Shown: one piece after another, positions 54,101 through 62,993 of the stretch
Layout: every line of letters begins with the position of its first letter
How positions within the stretch are numbered: the stretch's first letter is position 1
DNA from: an uncultured Roseburia sp.
Lineage (GTDB): Bacteria; Bacillota_A; Clostridia; Lachnospirales; Lachnospiraceae
Assembly (NCBI GenBank): GCA_900557275.1
Contig: USRX01000001.1
Coordinates: 174,151 to 238,150 of the forward strand
DNA length: 64,000 nucleotides
Direction of reading: 5' to 3'
Notes under the pieces: model-generated
Databases searched by the model: none
What the model was told of the DNA's origin: nothing
The model's input: only the letters and a program-made list of their open reading frames with translations
Position numbers and translations under genes: made by a program

Positions 54101-54427
54101 ATAGAGTCAGAAATGGCATGAAAATGCGACAGATTCAGATAAAATTTCAAAAAATCAGATAATAAATCCATGAGAAAAGAATAAAAATAATCAGGGAGAA
54201 AATAATTTTGTACTTGAAAAACCAGAACGGTTGTTGTATAGTTGTTTAGATTTCGAACCTAAAATACCGGACATTATTATAGAAGAAACAGAGTTTTTAT
54301 CTAGAAAAGTCCTGAAAAACAACAACGGACGAAAGTATTGGCAGTGGTTCGGAACATGATGTGAAAATTATTCTTGTAAATTTTTAATAGACGAAGATAT
54401 AAGATTTTGGGATAAAGGGGCAGTGGT

Positions 54428-56503
54428 ATGGCAAAATATTTGGTAATCGTAGAGTCACCTGCAAAGGTAAAAACAATAAAAAAATTTTTGGGGAAAAATT
54501 ATGAGGTAGCAGCATCCAATGGACATGTGCGGGATCTGCCCAAAAGTCAGATGGGTATTGATATCGAACATGATTTTGAACCGAAATATATTACAATCCG
54601 TGGAAAAGGAGATATTCTTGCGAAACTTCGAAAAGAAGTAAAAAAGGCAGATAAAGTGTATCTCGCAACTGACCCGGACCGCGAGGGAGAGGCCATTTCC
54701 TGGCATTTGTCCAAGGCATTAAAGCTGGAAGACAAAGATATTCATCGTATTACTTTTAATGAGATTACAAAAAATGCGGTAAAAGCATCTCTGAAGAATC
54801 CGCGTCAGATCAATATGGATCTGGTAGATGCGCAGCAGGCAAGGCGTGTGCTGGATCGTATGGTAGGCTATAAGATCAGCCCGGTATTGTGGGCAAAGGT
54901 AAAACGCGGCTTGAGCGCCGGTCGTGTACAGTCATCTGCGTTGCGTATCATCTGTGACCGGGAAGATGAGATCAATGCATTTATTCCGGAGGAATACTGG
55001 ACGCTGGATGCCGTGCTTCAGGTAAAAGGCGAGAAGAAACCGCTGGTCGCAAAATTTTACGGCGATGAAAACGGCAAAATGCAGATCACTTCCGAGGAAG
55101 AGATGAACAAAGTGCTGAAAGAGCTGGAAGGTGCGGAGTATTCTGTGCTCAGTGTCAAAAAGGGAGATCGGAGCAAGAAACCGCCGATGCCATTTACGAC
55201 CAGTACACTGCAGCAGGAAGCCAGCAAACATCTGAATTATTCCACACAGAAAACCATGCGTCTGGCACAGCAGCTGTATGAAGGAATTGACATCAAAGGA
55301 AACGGAACCGTAGGTCTGATCACATACCTCCGTACCGATTCTGTCCGTATCTCTGAGGAGGCAGATGCTTCTGCAAGGGAATATATCAAAGAGCAGTATG
55401 GTGAAGCATTTGTTTCCGAAACTGTCAACGCAAAGAAAAACGGCAATAAAATCCAGGATGCCCATGAGGCGATCCGTCCGACTGATATCAGCCGGACTCC
55501 GGCAATGGTCAAAGAGTCTTTAAGCAGAGATCTGTTTCGTCTGTATCAGCTTATCTGGAATCGATTTGCTGCAAGCCGTATGACTCCGGCTGTATATGAA
55601 ACCACATCGGTTAAAATTGGTGCCGGCAATTACCGTTTTGCAGTATCTGCATCCAAAGTAAAATTCAGCGGATATATGACGGTATATTCTCTGGATGATG
55701 AGAAAGCGGATCATACCGTGCTTGGAAAATCCCTGAATGAGGATTCCGAGCTTTCCTGTGAGGGGCTGGAACCGAAACAGCATTTTACACAGCCGCCGGC
55801 GCATTATACAGAGGCATCTTTAGTAAAAGCAATGGAAGAGATCGGCATCGGTCGTCCAAGTACCTATGCACCGACGATCACAACGATCCTTGGCCGCCAT
55901 TATATTGCGAAAGAAAATAAAAATCTCTATGTGACAGAGTTGGGCGAAGTGGTTAACAACATCATGAAAGAAGCTTTTCCGGTTATCGTAGATGAACGGT
56001 TTACCGCAAATATGGAATCTCTTCTCGACAGCGTGGAAGAGGGAAATATTGACTGGAAGATCATTATACGGAATTTCTACCCGGATCTTGCGATTGCAGT
56101 GGAACATGCGGAGAAAGAGCTGGAAGAGCATAAGATCGAGGATGAGGTTACCGATACGATCTGCGAAGAATGTGGTCGGAACATGGTCATCAAATATGGT
56201 CCGCATGGCAGATTTCTTGCCTGCCCGGGATTCCCGGACTGCAGAAATACAAAACCGTACTATGAGAAGATTGGCGTATCCTGTCCGAAGTGCGGTAAGG
56301 ACGTTGTCTTAAAGAAAACAAAAAAAGGCCGAAAATATTACGGCTGCATTGACAATCCGGACTGTGATTTTATGTCCTGGCAGAAACCTTCTACCGAGAA
56401 ATGTCCGGAATGTGGCGGATATATGCTGGAGAAGGGAAATAAGCTGGTCTGTGCCGATGAACAGTGTGGATTTGTCATGGAAAAACCCAAAAAAGAGGAG
56501 TAA
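54428..56503 (+). CDS. topA: DNA topoisomerase I
   Basis: 691 residues. The Toprim domain starts LVIVESPAKVKTIKKFLG and has LATDPDREGEAISWHL. The active-site Tyr is in GLITYLRTDSVRIS (about Tyr300). The core ends in IGRPSTYAPTI. The C-terminus has three four-cysteine zinc motifs (CEECGRNM...C, CPKCGKD...CIDNPDC, CPECGGY...CADEQC). It relaxes negative supercoils. The start follows GGGGCAG. topA-codY is a common Firmicutes order. Confidence 0.97.
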   Translation: MAKYLVIVESPAKVKTIKKFLGKNYEVAASNGHVRDLPKSQMGIDIEHDFEPKYITIRGKGDILAKLRKEVKKADKVYLATDPDREGEAISWHLSKALKLEDKDIHRITFNEITKNAVKASLKNPRQINMDLVDAQQARRVLDRMVGYKISPVLWAKVKRGLSAGRVQSSALRIICDREDEINAFIPEEYWTLDAVLQVKGEKKPLVAKFYGDENGKMQITSEEEMNKVLKELEGAEYSVLSVKKGDRSKKPPMPFTTSTLQQEASKHLNYSTQKTMRLAQQLYEGIDIKGNGTVGLITYLRTDSVRISEEADASAREYIKEQYGEAFVSETVNAKKNGNKIQDAHEAIRPTDISRTPAMVKESLSRDLFRLYQLIWNRFAASRMTPAVYETTSVKIGAGNYRFAVSASKVKFSGYMTVYSLDDEKADHTVLGKSLNEDSELSCEGLEPKQHFTQPPAHYTEASLVKAMEEIGIGRPSTYAPTITTILGRHYIAKENKNLYVTELGEVVNNIMKEAFPVIVDERFTANMESLLDSVEEGNIDWKIIIRNFYPDLAIAVEHAEKELEEHKIEDEVTDTICEECGRNMVIKYGPHGRFLACPGFPDCRNTKPYYEKIGVSCPKCGKDVVLKKTKKGRKYYGCIDNPDCDFMSWQKPSTEKCPECGGYMLEKGNKLVCADEQCGFVMEKPKKEE

Positions 56504-56592
56504 GTTCTGGGAATTTCCTGATTTTTCTGTCATATAAAATAATTGGTTGAAATATTTTATATAAATACAAAAATATATTGAATTTTTTGAAA

Positions 56593-56639
56593 AACAGTGC
56601 TAAAATTTGAATGATTATAGAAATTTTGGCACTGTTTTT
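56593..56639 (+). terminator. Intrinsic terminator of topA
   Basis: AACAGTGCTAAAATTT pairs with AAATTTTGGCACTGTT (one G-U), followed by a T run. Confidence 0.85.
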
Positions 56640-56686
56640 GTGCCTGAAAAAAGAAATATATCTAACGATAAAAATGGGAGGAAACT

Positions 56687-57472
56687 ATGAGCAGTGTACG
56701 TCTTCTTGACAAAACAAGAAAAATAGGAAAGCTTCTTCACAACAATAATTCTTCAAAGGTCGTATTTAACGATATCTGTGAGGTACTTTCTGAGATTCTG
56801 GAATCCAATGTACTGGTAATCAGCAGAAAAGGGAAAATCCTGGGAGTCAGTCATCTGAACAATGTACCGGAGATCCATGAACTGATGGATAATACGGTAG
56901 GAGGATATATTGATTCATTTTTGAACGAGCGTCTGTTGAGTATTCTGTCTACAAAAGAAAATGTAAATCTGGAAACGCTTGGATTTGCAGATACCGATAC
57001 AAAATCTTACACAGCCATAGCATCTCCGATTGATATCGCCGGAGAGCGTCTGGGTTCCCTGTTTGTATATCGCCTGCAGAATCAGTATGAGATCGATGAC
57101 ATTATCCTGACAGAATATGGCGCAACTGTAGTCAGTCTGGAAATGCTCCGCTCTGAAAATGAAGAGAGTGAGGAAGAAGTCAGAAAACAGCAGGTCGTAC
57201 GTTCGGCCATTAATACGCTGTCCTTCTCCGAACTGGAAGCCATCTATCATATTTTTGATGAACTGGATGGAAATGAAGGACTGCTGGTAGCCAGCAAGAT
57301 TGCAGACCGGGTAGGCATTACCAGATCCGTGATCGTAAATGCCCTTCGTAAATTTGAAAGCGCAGGCGTAATCGAATCCCGTTCCTCCGGAATGAAAGGA
57401 ACCTATATAAAAGTGTTAAACGATATGGTATTTGATGAACTGGAAGAGATGAAACGGAATCAGAAAAAATAG
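56687..57472 (+). CDS. codY: GTP-sensing transcriptional repressor CodY
   Basis: 261 residues. The N-terminal GAF domain (LLDKTRKIGKLLHNNNSSKVVFNDICEVL, SRKGKILGVS) senses branched-chain amino acids and GTP. The C-terminal winged helix is ASKIADRVGITRSVIVNALRKFESAG, almost invariant in CodY. It represses biosynthetic and adaptation genes in rich conditions and could control the trp, pan or fab operons here. GGGAGGAAA precedes the ATG. Confidence 0.96.
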   Translation: MSSVRLLDKTRKIGKLLHNNNSSKVVFNDICEVLSEILESNVLVISRKGKILGVSHLNNVPEIHELMDNTVGGYIDSFLNERLLSILSTKENVNLETLGFADTDTKSYTAIASPIDIAGERLGSLFVYRLQNQYEIDDIILTEYGATVVSLEMLRSENEESEEEVRKQQVVRSAINTLSFSELEAIYHIFDELDGNEGLLVASKIADRVGITRSVIVNALRKFESAGVIESRSSGMKGTYIKVLNDMVFDELEEMKRNQKK

Positions 57473-57560
57473 ATTCTTGCGCATGAACGAATGTTTCTTA
57501 TATGGGTAAACAGATTTATATGATTTTGTAGAAGTTGATTCATAAATAAAATAACAGAAA

Positions 57561-57611
57561 AATAAAAATGGTGGTACTCATAGATGTTGGTATTGCCATT
57601 TTTTATTTATA
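57561..57611 (+). terminator. Intrinsic terminator of codY
   Basis: AATAAAAATGG pairs with CCATTTTTTATT across a 25-base inner region, with the T run inside the right arm. Confidence 0.7.
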
Positions 57612-57712
57612 AAAATGATAGCCTGATTCCCGAAATGTAAATAACACCGTTTTTATTATTTGTATCATGAACGAAAGGCGTTGGAATAAAGTCGAAAAAA
57701 ATGAAAAAATAC

Positions 57713-57850
57713 TTGCATAAGATATTTGATTATGCTATGATTGTCCGGTCTGAAAATATTAATCACATGTGCGGACTATCTGGTATGGTGCCGAAGAGGT
57801 AAGCCGGAGGGCAAGAAGCACATGGAAGCACAAACCATGGAGGTAGAAAA
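57713..57850 (+). promoter_or_regulatory. Promoter and leader of rpsB-tsf
   Basis: TTGCAT (57713-57718), 17-base spacer, TATGAT (57736-57741). The leader of about 100 bases has GTCCGG/CCGGAC-like complementarities (GTCCG near 57743, CGGAC near 57773) and could be an S2-binding leader. GGAGGT precedes rpsB. Between the codY terminator and this promoter nothing else is seen. Confidence 0.6.
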
Positions 57851-58591
57851 ATGAGTGTTATTTCAATGAAACAGTTACTGGAAGCTGGTGTACATTTCGG
57901 ACATCAGACAAGAAGATGGAACCCGAAAATGGCTCCGTACATCTTTACAGAGAGAAATGGTATCTATATCATTGATCTGCAGAAATCTGTAGGTAAAGTT
58001 GACGAAGCTTACGATGCTGTAGCTGATATCGTAGCTCAGGGTGGTACAATCCTTTTCGTTGGTACAAAAAAACAGGCACAGGATGCAATCAAAGCAGAAG
58101 CTGAGCGTTGTGGAATGTACTATGTAAACGAGAGATGGTTAGGCGGTATGCTTACCAACTTCAAAACAATCCAGAGCCGTATTGCAAGACTGAAAGCAAT
58201 CGAAAAAATGTCTGAAGACGGAACTTTCGATGTTCTTCCGAAAAAAGAAGTTATCAACCTCAAAAAAGAGTGGGATAAGCTTGAGAAGAACCTTGGCGGT
58301 ATCAAAGATATGGACAGAATCCCGGATGCAATCTTTGTAGTAGATCCGAAAAAAGAGAGAATCTGTGTACAGGAAGCTCATACACTTGGCATTACTCTGA
58401 TTGGTATTGCAGATACTAACTGTGATCCGGAAGAACTTGATTATGTAATCCCGGGTAATGATGATGCTATCAGAGCCGTTAAATTAATCGTTTCCAAAAT
58501 GGCAGACGCTGTTATCGAAGCAAAACAGGGAACTGTTGACGCTGATGTTGAGTACGCTGACGAAGCAGAAGAGGCAGAAGCTGAAGCATAA
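57851..58591 (+). CDS. rpsB: 30S ribosomal protein S2
   Basis: 246 residues. [43 protein letters not shown] and [20 protein letters not shown] are invariant S2 stretches. The C-terminus is a short acidic tail of Glu/Ala. First gene of rpsB-tsf. Confidence 0.98.
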   Translation: MSVISMKQLLEAGVHFGHQTRRWNPKMAPYIFTERNGIYIIDLQKSVGKVDEAYDAVADIVAQGGTILFVGTKKQAQDAIKAEAERCGMYYVNERWLGGMLTNFKTIQSRIARLKAIEKMSEDGTFDVLPKKEVINLKKEWDKLEKNLGGIKDMDRIPDAIFVVDPKKERICVQEAHTLGITLIGIADTNCDPEELDYVIPGNDDAIRAVKLIVSKMADAVIEAKQGTVDADVEYADEAEEAEAEA

Positions 58592-58656
58592 GAACCGTTG
58601 GTGCATAAGGTATGGACAGACATTGTCCTGACAGTTTGATTTGGAGGTAAAAGGTT

Positions 58657-59592
58657 ATGGCTATTACAGCAAGCATGGTAAAAGAATTAAGAGAGCAGAC
58701 CGGAGCAGGTATGATGGACTGCAAAAAAGCACTTACCGAGACAGATGGCGATTTCGACAAAGCAGTAGAGTTCCTTCGTGAAAAAGGACTTGCTACCGCT
58801 CAGAAAAAAGCTGGCAGAATCGCTGCTGAAGGTATCGTTGCTACTACGATCAAAGCAGATGACAAAGTTGCTGCTATCGTAGAAGTAAATGCTGAGACAG
58901 ATTTTGTTGCTAAGAACGAAGTATTCCAGGGATATGTAAAAGAGGTTGTAGAGCAGGCTGCTGATACAGAGGCTGCTGATATCGAGGCATTCAAAACAGA
59001 AACTTGGGCACTTGATACATCTATGACTGTTGCTGACAAACTTGCAGCAATGATCGCTAAGATCGGCGAGAACATGAACATCAGAAGATTCGAGAAAATC
59101 GTTTCTGAAGATGGTATCGTAGTATCTTACATCCACGCTGGCGGTAAGATTGGTGTTCTGGTAGAAGCACAGACTACTGTTAATAACGATGCTGTAAAAG
59201 AAGCTCTGAAAAACGTTGCAATGCAGATCGCAGCTCTGAACCCGAAATATATCTCTACAGATGAAGTTTCAGAAGAGTACAAAGAGCATGAGAAAGAGAT
59301 CCTTATGGCTCAGGCTAAAAACGATCCGAAAAATGCAAACAAACCGGAGAATATCATCGAGAAGATGATTACTGGTCGTCTGAACAAAGAGCTGAAAGAA
59401 GTATGCCTGTTAGAGCAGGAATATGTAAAAGCAGAGAACAAAGAGACTGTTGCTAAATATCTTGAGGCAGTTTCCAAAGAAGTTGGTTCTCCGATTGTTC
59501 TGAAAAAATTCGTTCGTTTTGAGACTGGCGAAGGTCTTGAAAAGAAAAATGAGGATTTCGCAGCTGAGGTTGCAGCTCAGATGAACGCATAA
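58657..59592 (+). CDS. tsf: Translation elongation factor Ts
   Basis: 311 residues. ITASMVKELREQTGAGMMDCKKAL and EVNAETDFVAKNEVF, then the core with YIHAGGKIGVLVE. It recycles EF-Tu-GDP. GGAGG precedes the ATG. In most Firmicutes pyrH and frr follow; here a mobile element follows instead. Confidence 0.98.
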   Translation: MAITASMVKELREQTGAGMMDCKKALTETDGDFDKAVEFLREKGLATAQKKAGRIAAEGIVATTIKADDKVAAIVEVNAETDFVAKNEVFQGYVKEVVEQAADTEAADIEAFKTETWALDTSMTVADKLAAMIAKIGENMNIRRFEKIVSEDGIVVSYIHAGGKIGVLVEAQTTVNNDAVKEALKNVAMQIAALNPKYISTDEVSEEYKEHEKEILMAQAKNDPKNANKPENIIEKMITGRLNKELKEVCLLEQEYVKAENKETVAKYLEAVSKEVGSPIVLKKFVRFETGEGLEKKNEDFAAEVAAQMNA

Positions 59593-59647
59593 TCTTACAG
59601 TTCGCATAAGAATTTGAACCGTATTATTATCATGTAAATCAACGAAA

Positions 59648-59691
59648 AACCTTGAATTTCCTATGAAAATGGGATGATTCAAGGTTTTTTT
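59648..59691 (+). terminator. Intrinsic terminator of rpsB-tsf
   Basis: AACCTTGAAT (59648-59657) and ATTCAAGGTT (59677-59686), followed by TTTTT. The mobile element appears to begin in or just after this T run. Confidence 0.88.
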
Positions 59692-59695
59692 GCGT

Positions 59696-59930
59696 GTTGG
59701 GGAATAAATTTTGACTTATCGTAAATTATCGCTATTTATGCATGGAATTGGGTAAAAGTTGGGGAGTGAGTTGGGGAATTTCAATTCCCCAACTGGTGTG
59801 TGAAACTTCGCCTCATTCTTCTGAAATAAGTAGGCGGAGATTGCCTGTTTTATTTTGTTGGGGAGTAGTGTAATTACCCAATATTTACCCAACTTTTAAC
59901 GTATGATAGCGTAAGATTCCCCAACTTTTC
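59696..59930. repeat. Cluster of TTGGGGA/TCCCCAA repeats at the element end
   Basis: GTTGGGGA occurs at 59696, 59758, 59770 and 59857. Inverted TCCCCAAC is at about 59785 and 59917. Shorter TACCCAA forms lie at about 59874 and 59885 and GGGTAAAAG near 59750. A perfect palindrome AGTTGGGGAATT-TC-AATTCCCCAACT spans 59769-59794. TATCG/CGATA words are also repeated. These look like arm-type recombinase sites or protein-binding sites at an ICE end. Confidence 0.75.
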
Positions 59931-60070
59931 ATAAACTATCGTGGAAATATTTTCTGATTGATGAAAAATAGAATTGAGATTATAATTAAAAAGAGTATAG
60001 GGTTTATTTGATGACAATCAGAAATGCCAGTATAAAATTTAAATATAGTTATACGATTTTAGGAGGAAGT

Positions 60071-60277
60071 ATGAAAGAACATATTTTATTAGAGAAAGCA
60101 TATATTTATGAGGATATTCCAAAAAAATTAACACCAGAAGGTTGCTCATATGATAGAGTGTGTGGGTTGTGGAGAGTAGATAAAACAGGTGAGGTTATGA
60201 TGATTGGAAATTACGCACAAAAACCAGCGTCAAAAAAGTGTGATATTGAAACGGGCGAGGATCAGAAAGGTGAATAA
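60071..60277 (+). CDS. Candidate graspetide precursor peptide
   Basis: I choose ATG 60071, right after TTAGGAGGAAGT; the longer frame from 60008 has no ribosome site. 68 residues. The N-terminal part (MKEHILLEKAYIYEDIPKKL) would be the leader. The C-terminal KPASKKCDIETGEDQKGE combines Ser/Thr/Lys with Asp/Glu, the side chains joined by ATP-grasp ligases in omega-ester/amide peptides. The stop overlaps the start of the ATP-grasp gene by 8 bases, indicating translational coupling. No Cys pairs and no hydrophobic signal. Role inferred from position and composition. Confidence 0.62.
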   Translation: MKEHILLEKAYIYEDIPKKLTPEGCSYDRVCGLWRVDKTGEVMMIGNYAQKPASKKCDIETGEDQKGE

Positions 60278-61226
60278 TATTAAATATTTAATCATATCAT
60301 CAACAATTGACTTTTCGACAGATCTTGTATGTTATAGGTTATTAGCTAATAATAGAAGCTTTTACAGATTAAATAGGGACGAATTTAGTAAACATGAAAT
60401 AGAAGTTGATTTACAAAAGAAATATATGAGAATTGTAATTGACAATGTAGAATATTGTGCTGATTTTGAAAAATTGGAAGGAATATATTTTCGTGCACCT
60501 GTTTTTTTGCGAACGCAATCTAAAAATAAATTATCATTAGATGAACAGTTAGAAAGAAATCAGTGGAGTTCATTTTTAAGAAATCTAATTGTATTTAGAA
60601 ATGCGATTTGGATTAATAACCCTGTAGATATTTATAGAGCAGAAAATAAAATGTATCAGTTAAGTATAGCAGAAGAGTGTGGATTGAAAGTTCCTAAAAC
60701 AAAAGTATCTAATTCAGCCAATATACAATTAGAGAATGAGAAAGAGTATATTGTTAAATCTTTAGATACAGCATTATTTTACGATATAGAAAATAATAGG
60801 GAAATGTTTACATACTCGAATGTTGTTAAAGGATTAGAATTAAAAGCACATAATTTAAAGCAAGCCCCTGTATTTGTACAAGAATTTTTGGAACCCAAAA
60901 TAGATTGTAGAATTACATATGTTGGTGGCAAGATGTTCCCTGTTAAGATTCAGAAAAATAATATGGGAATATATGGAGATTGGAGATTTTATAAAGAGCA
61001 GTTAGAATATATACCATTTGATCTTCCTGAGAATGTTTTAAATTCAATAAACAGATTGATGAAAAAATTAAATTTAAATTTTGGAGGAATTGATTTGGCA
61101 TATGCTGATGGAGAATATTATTTTATTGAAGTAAATCCAACTGGAGAGTGGGGATGGCTAGAAATAAAAACAGGCATGAAAATTAGCTCAGAAATTGAAG
61201 CAACATTATGCAGGGAGGAAGGATAA
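60270..61226 (+). CDS. ATP-grasp peptide maturase, MvdC/MvdD (graspetide synthetase) type
   Basis: The start is set at GTG 60270 (NNIKYLIISSTIDFSTD), with GAGG about 10 bases upstream; the frame from 60204 overlaps the precursor. 318 residues, the family's usual length. The N-terminal pre-ATP-grasp part has GIYFRAPVFLRTQ; the middle has NPVDIYRAENKMYQLSIAEECGLKVPKT and EYIVKSLDT; the end has GGIDLAYADGEYYFIEVNPT and EWGWLEIKTGM. The last is the EVNPxGEWxWxE signature of MvdC/D-like ligases that form ester or amide links between side chains of a ribosomal peptide. Clearly A+T-rich compared with the chromosome. Confidence 0.82.
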   Translation: MNNIKYLIISSTIDFSTDLVCYRLLANNRSFYRLNRDEFSKHEIEVDLQKKYMRIVIDNVEYCADFEKLEGIYFRAPVFLRTQSKNKLSLDEQLERNQWSSFLRNLIVFRNAIWINNPVDIYRAENKMYQLSIAEECGLKVPKTKVSNSANIQLENEKEYIVKSLDTALFYDIENNREMFTYSNVVKGLELKAHNLKQAPVFVQEFLEPKIDCRITYVGGKMFPVKIQKNNMGIYGDWRFYKEQLEYIPFDLPENVLNSINRLMKKLNLNFGGIDLAYADGEYYFIEVNPTGEWGWLEIKTGMKISSEIEATLCREEG

Positions 61227-62041
61227 TGCTTGGAGAGATAATTCCAGTCATTGATGCAATACATGCAAATAAGAATTTGAAAGAGAAAATAGAAAATCAA
61301 GATGTTGAAGTACCTGAAAAAATTGGAGAAATAGATATTAAGTGTTTGGAAGAGGATTATCAAAACGCAATTGATACAAAAAATCGTTTTGAAGATAAAG
61401 CAAAAACTATAGTAGCAGCATTAACTATTTCTATTACATTGATACTTAATCTTTCGAAAATTATAGAAACTATTTCAGATAAATATAGGATGCAAATTAT
61501 AAATATATTGATATTTGCGCTGGCATTATTAGCAATAATATATATGTTGGTAGCAGGAATAATGTCAGTACAGGTGTTGATTAAAGAAAATGTTTTATAT
61601 CCTATTTCCTTGAAGGAACGATCTAAAAAAGATAAAAGTTCTTTTTATAAAAAAACACAATTAAATATAAAACAAAATCTTATAAGAAATAATATTATTT
61701 ATGCATCATATCAGTCAATTCGCAATTCGGCAATTTGTTTAGTAATAATATTTATATTAGCTATACTGCCATATCAAAATAGTAATAAGAGTAATGTTGT
61801 GTATGAGAGAGAAAATACAAATGTGAATATATGTTATAGTCTTGATGCAATGAATTGGTTAATGGAAAACAATAGAGATATTTCATTTGCAAAACTTATA
61901 GATGCATATGCTAAAGACAATGAAAATACGACAACAAAAAATATATACGACAAAGAGAATCAGATTATAGTTACGATAAAAAAGGTGGATAATTTATATG
62001 TTATTGATGATATTATAAGTCCCATAGAAGAGATAGAATAA
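61226..62041 (+). CDS. Three-helix membrane protein of the graspetide operon
   Basis: ATG 61226 overlaps the TAA of the ATP-grasp gene (TAATG) and follows GGAGGAAGG. 271 residues. Hydrophobic segments lie near residues 66-82 (TIVAALTISITLILNLS), 90-118 (IINILIFALALLAIIYMLVA) and 168-186 (AICLVIIFILAILPY). The soluble ends are rich in Lys, Glu and Asn; the last 80 residues would form a domain on one face. I recognise no family. The translational overlap suggests it serves the peptide system, for example in export, immunity or sensing. Confidence 0.68.
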   Translation: MLGEIIPVIDAIHANKNLKEKIENQDVEVPEKIGEIDIKCLEEDYQNAIDTKNRFEDKAKTIVAALTISITLILNLSKIIETISDKYRMQIINILIFALALLAIIYMLVAGIMSVQVLIKENVLYPISLKERSKKDKSSFYKKTQLNIKQNLIRNNIIYASYQSIRNSAICLVIIFILAILPYQNSNKSNVVYERENTNVNICYSLDAMNWLMENNRDISFAKLIDAYAKDNENTTTKNIYDKENQIIVTIKKVDNLYVIDDIISPIEEIE

Positions 62042-62050
62042 AGTGTTTTA

Positions 62051-62137
62051 CATAGTCGATTGATTCAAATTACGAGTCAGTCGGCTTTTTCGTGCTCATT
62101 TTTATACATAGCCAGTCCCGTAAAAAGGATTGGCTAT
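62051..62137 (+). terminator. Terminator and second hairpin between cargo operon and parA
   Basis: GTCGATTGATTC and GAGTCAGTCGGC pair with several G-U pairs, followed by TTTTTC, ending the peptide operon. A second hairpin, TAGCCAGTCC/GGATTGGCTA, lies at about 62109-62136 upstream of parA. Confidence 0.65.
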
Positions 62138-62165
62138 TAAATTATTCGAGGAAGGAGGAAACCAT

Positions 62166-62993
62166 ATGACCAAGTGCAAAGTAATTGCCCTTGCAAATCA
62201 GAAAGGAGGAACAGCAAAGACCACAACGACATTAAATCTGGGAATTGGTCTTGCACATCAGGGGCGAAAAGTATTATTGGTCGATGCTGATCCACAGGGA
62301 GATTTAACAACCGCATTGGGGTGGACTAATGCAGATAATCTTCCGATTACGTTGGATACACAGATGAAGAAAATATTACAAGATGAACCATTTGTGTATA
62401 ATGAAGGCATTTTACACCATAAAGAAGGAGTTGACATTATTCCAACTAACATTGAATTATCGGGCATGGAAATCTCCCTGGTGAATGCAATGAGCAGAGA
62501 GCAGACACTAAAGCTGTATCTGGCAGATTTGAAAAAAGATTATGATTATATCCTGATTGATTGTATGCCTAGCTTGGGGATGTTGACTATCAATGCATTA
62601 GCTGCCGCAGACAGTGTAATTGTTCCAGTTCAGGCTCATTATCTTCCATTAAAGGGGATGACGCAGTTAATGAAAACAATTGGTAAGGTACAAAGACAGC
62701 TAAATCCCAATCTGAAGATTGATGGAGTATTACTGACGCTTGCAGATATGCGGACAAAACTTGCCAAGACAACAGAGGATAGCCTTAGAGAGAATTATGG
62801 AAAGCATATCAGAATTTTCAAAACTGTTATTCCAGTGGCTATCACAGCAGCAGAAAGCAGTGCAGCAGGACAGAGCATTTATGAGTATGACAAGAATGGA
62901 ACTGTTGCAAAGGCGTATGCAGAATTTACGAGGGAGGTGATTCAGTGTGGCGAAAAGCAAAGAAATAAACATGAATCTTCCCTCAGCCGATGA
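62166..62993 (+). CDS. parA: ParA-type partition ATPase
   Basis: The start is ATG 62166 (MTKCKVIALANQKGGTAKTT) with AAGGAGGAAA upstream; the longer frame lacks support. 275 residues. The deviant Walker A is NQKGGTAKTTTTLNLG, then LLVDADPQGDLT and the Walker B region YILIDCMPSLGMLTINAL. It segregates low-copy replicons and is common in conjugative elements that replicate while excised. It overlaps parB by 47 bases. Confidence 0.93.
   Translation: MTKCKVIALANQKGGTAKTTTTLNLGIGLAHQGRKVLLVDADPQGDLTTALGWTNADNLPITLDTQMKKILQDEPFVYNEGILHHKEGVDIIPTNIELSGMEISLVNAMSREQTLKLYLADLKKDYDYILIDCMPSLGMLTINALAAADSVIVPVQAHYLPLKGMTQLMKTIGKVQRQLNPNLKIDGVLLTLADMRTKLAKTTEDSLRENYGKHIRIFKTVIPVAITAAESSAAGQSIYEYDKNGTVAKAYAEFTREVIQCGEKQRNKHESSLSR

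Larger units (their letters stand above)
53866..54427 (+). other. 562-base gap: receiver-domain remnant, terminator, topA upstream region
   Basis: Positions 53879-54082 hold a decayed receiver-domain fragment and 54070-54100 a terminator. 54100-54427 is A+T-rich with no gene and presumably holds the topA promoter; no strong -35/-10 pair was assigned. Confidence 0.6.
59593..60070 (+). other. 478-base gap holding the tsf terminator and element end
   Basis: No gene. It holds the terminator at 59648-59691 and the repeat cluster at 59696-59930. The last 70 bases are A+T-rich with AGGAGG just before the precursor ATG at 60071; GAGTATAGGG near 59993 has no assigned promoter. Confidence 0.6.

Noticed and set aside
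59692..60000. Replication origin iterons
   Set aside because: The TTGGGGA copies are irregularly spaced and in both orientations, and no replication initiator is adjacent; recombinase arm sites fit better, although iterons are not fully excluded.
60008..60070. Upstream extension of the precursor peptide frame
   Set aside because: No ribosome site at 60008, whereas ATG 60071 follows a strong AGGAGG.
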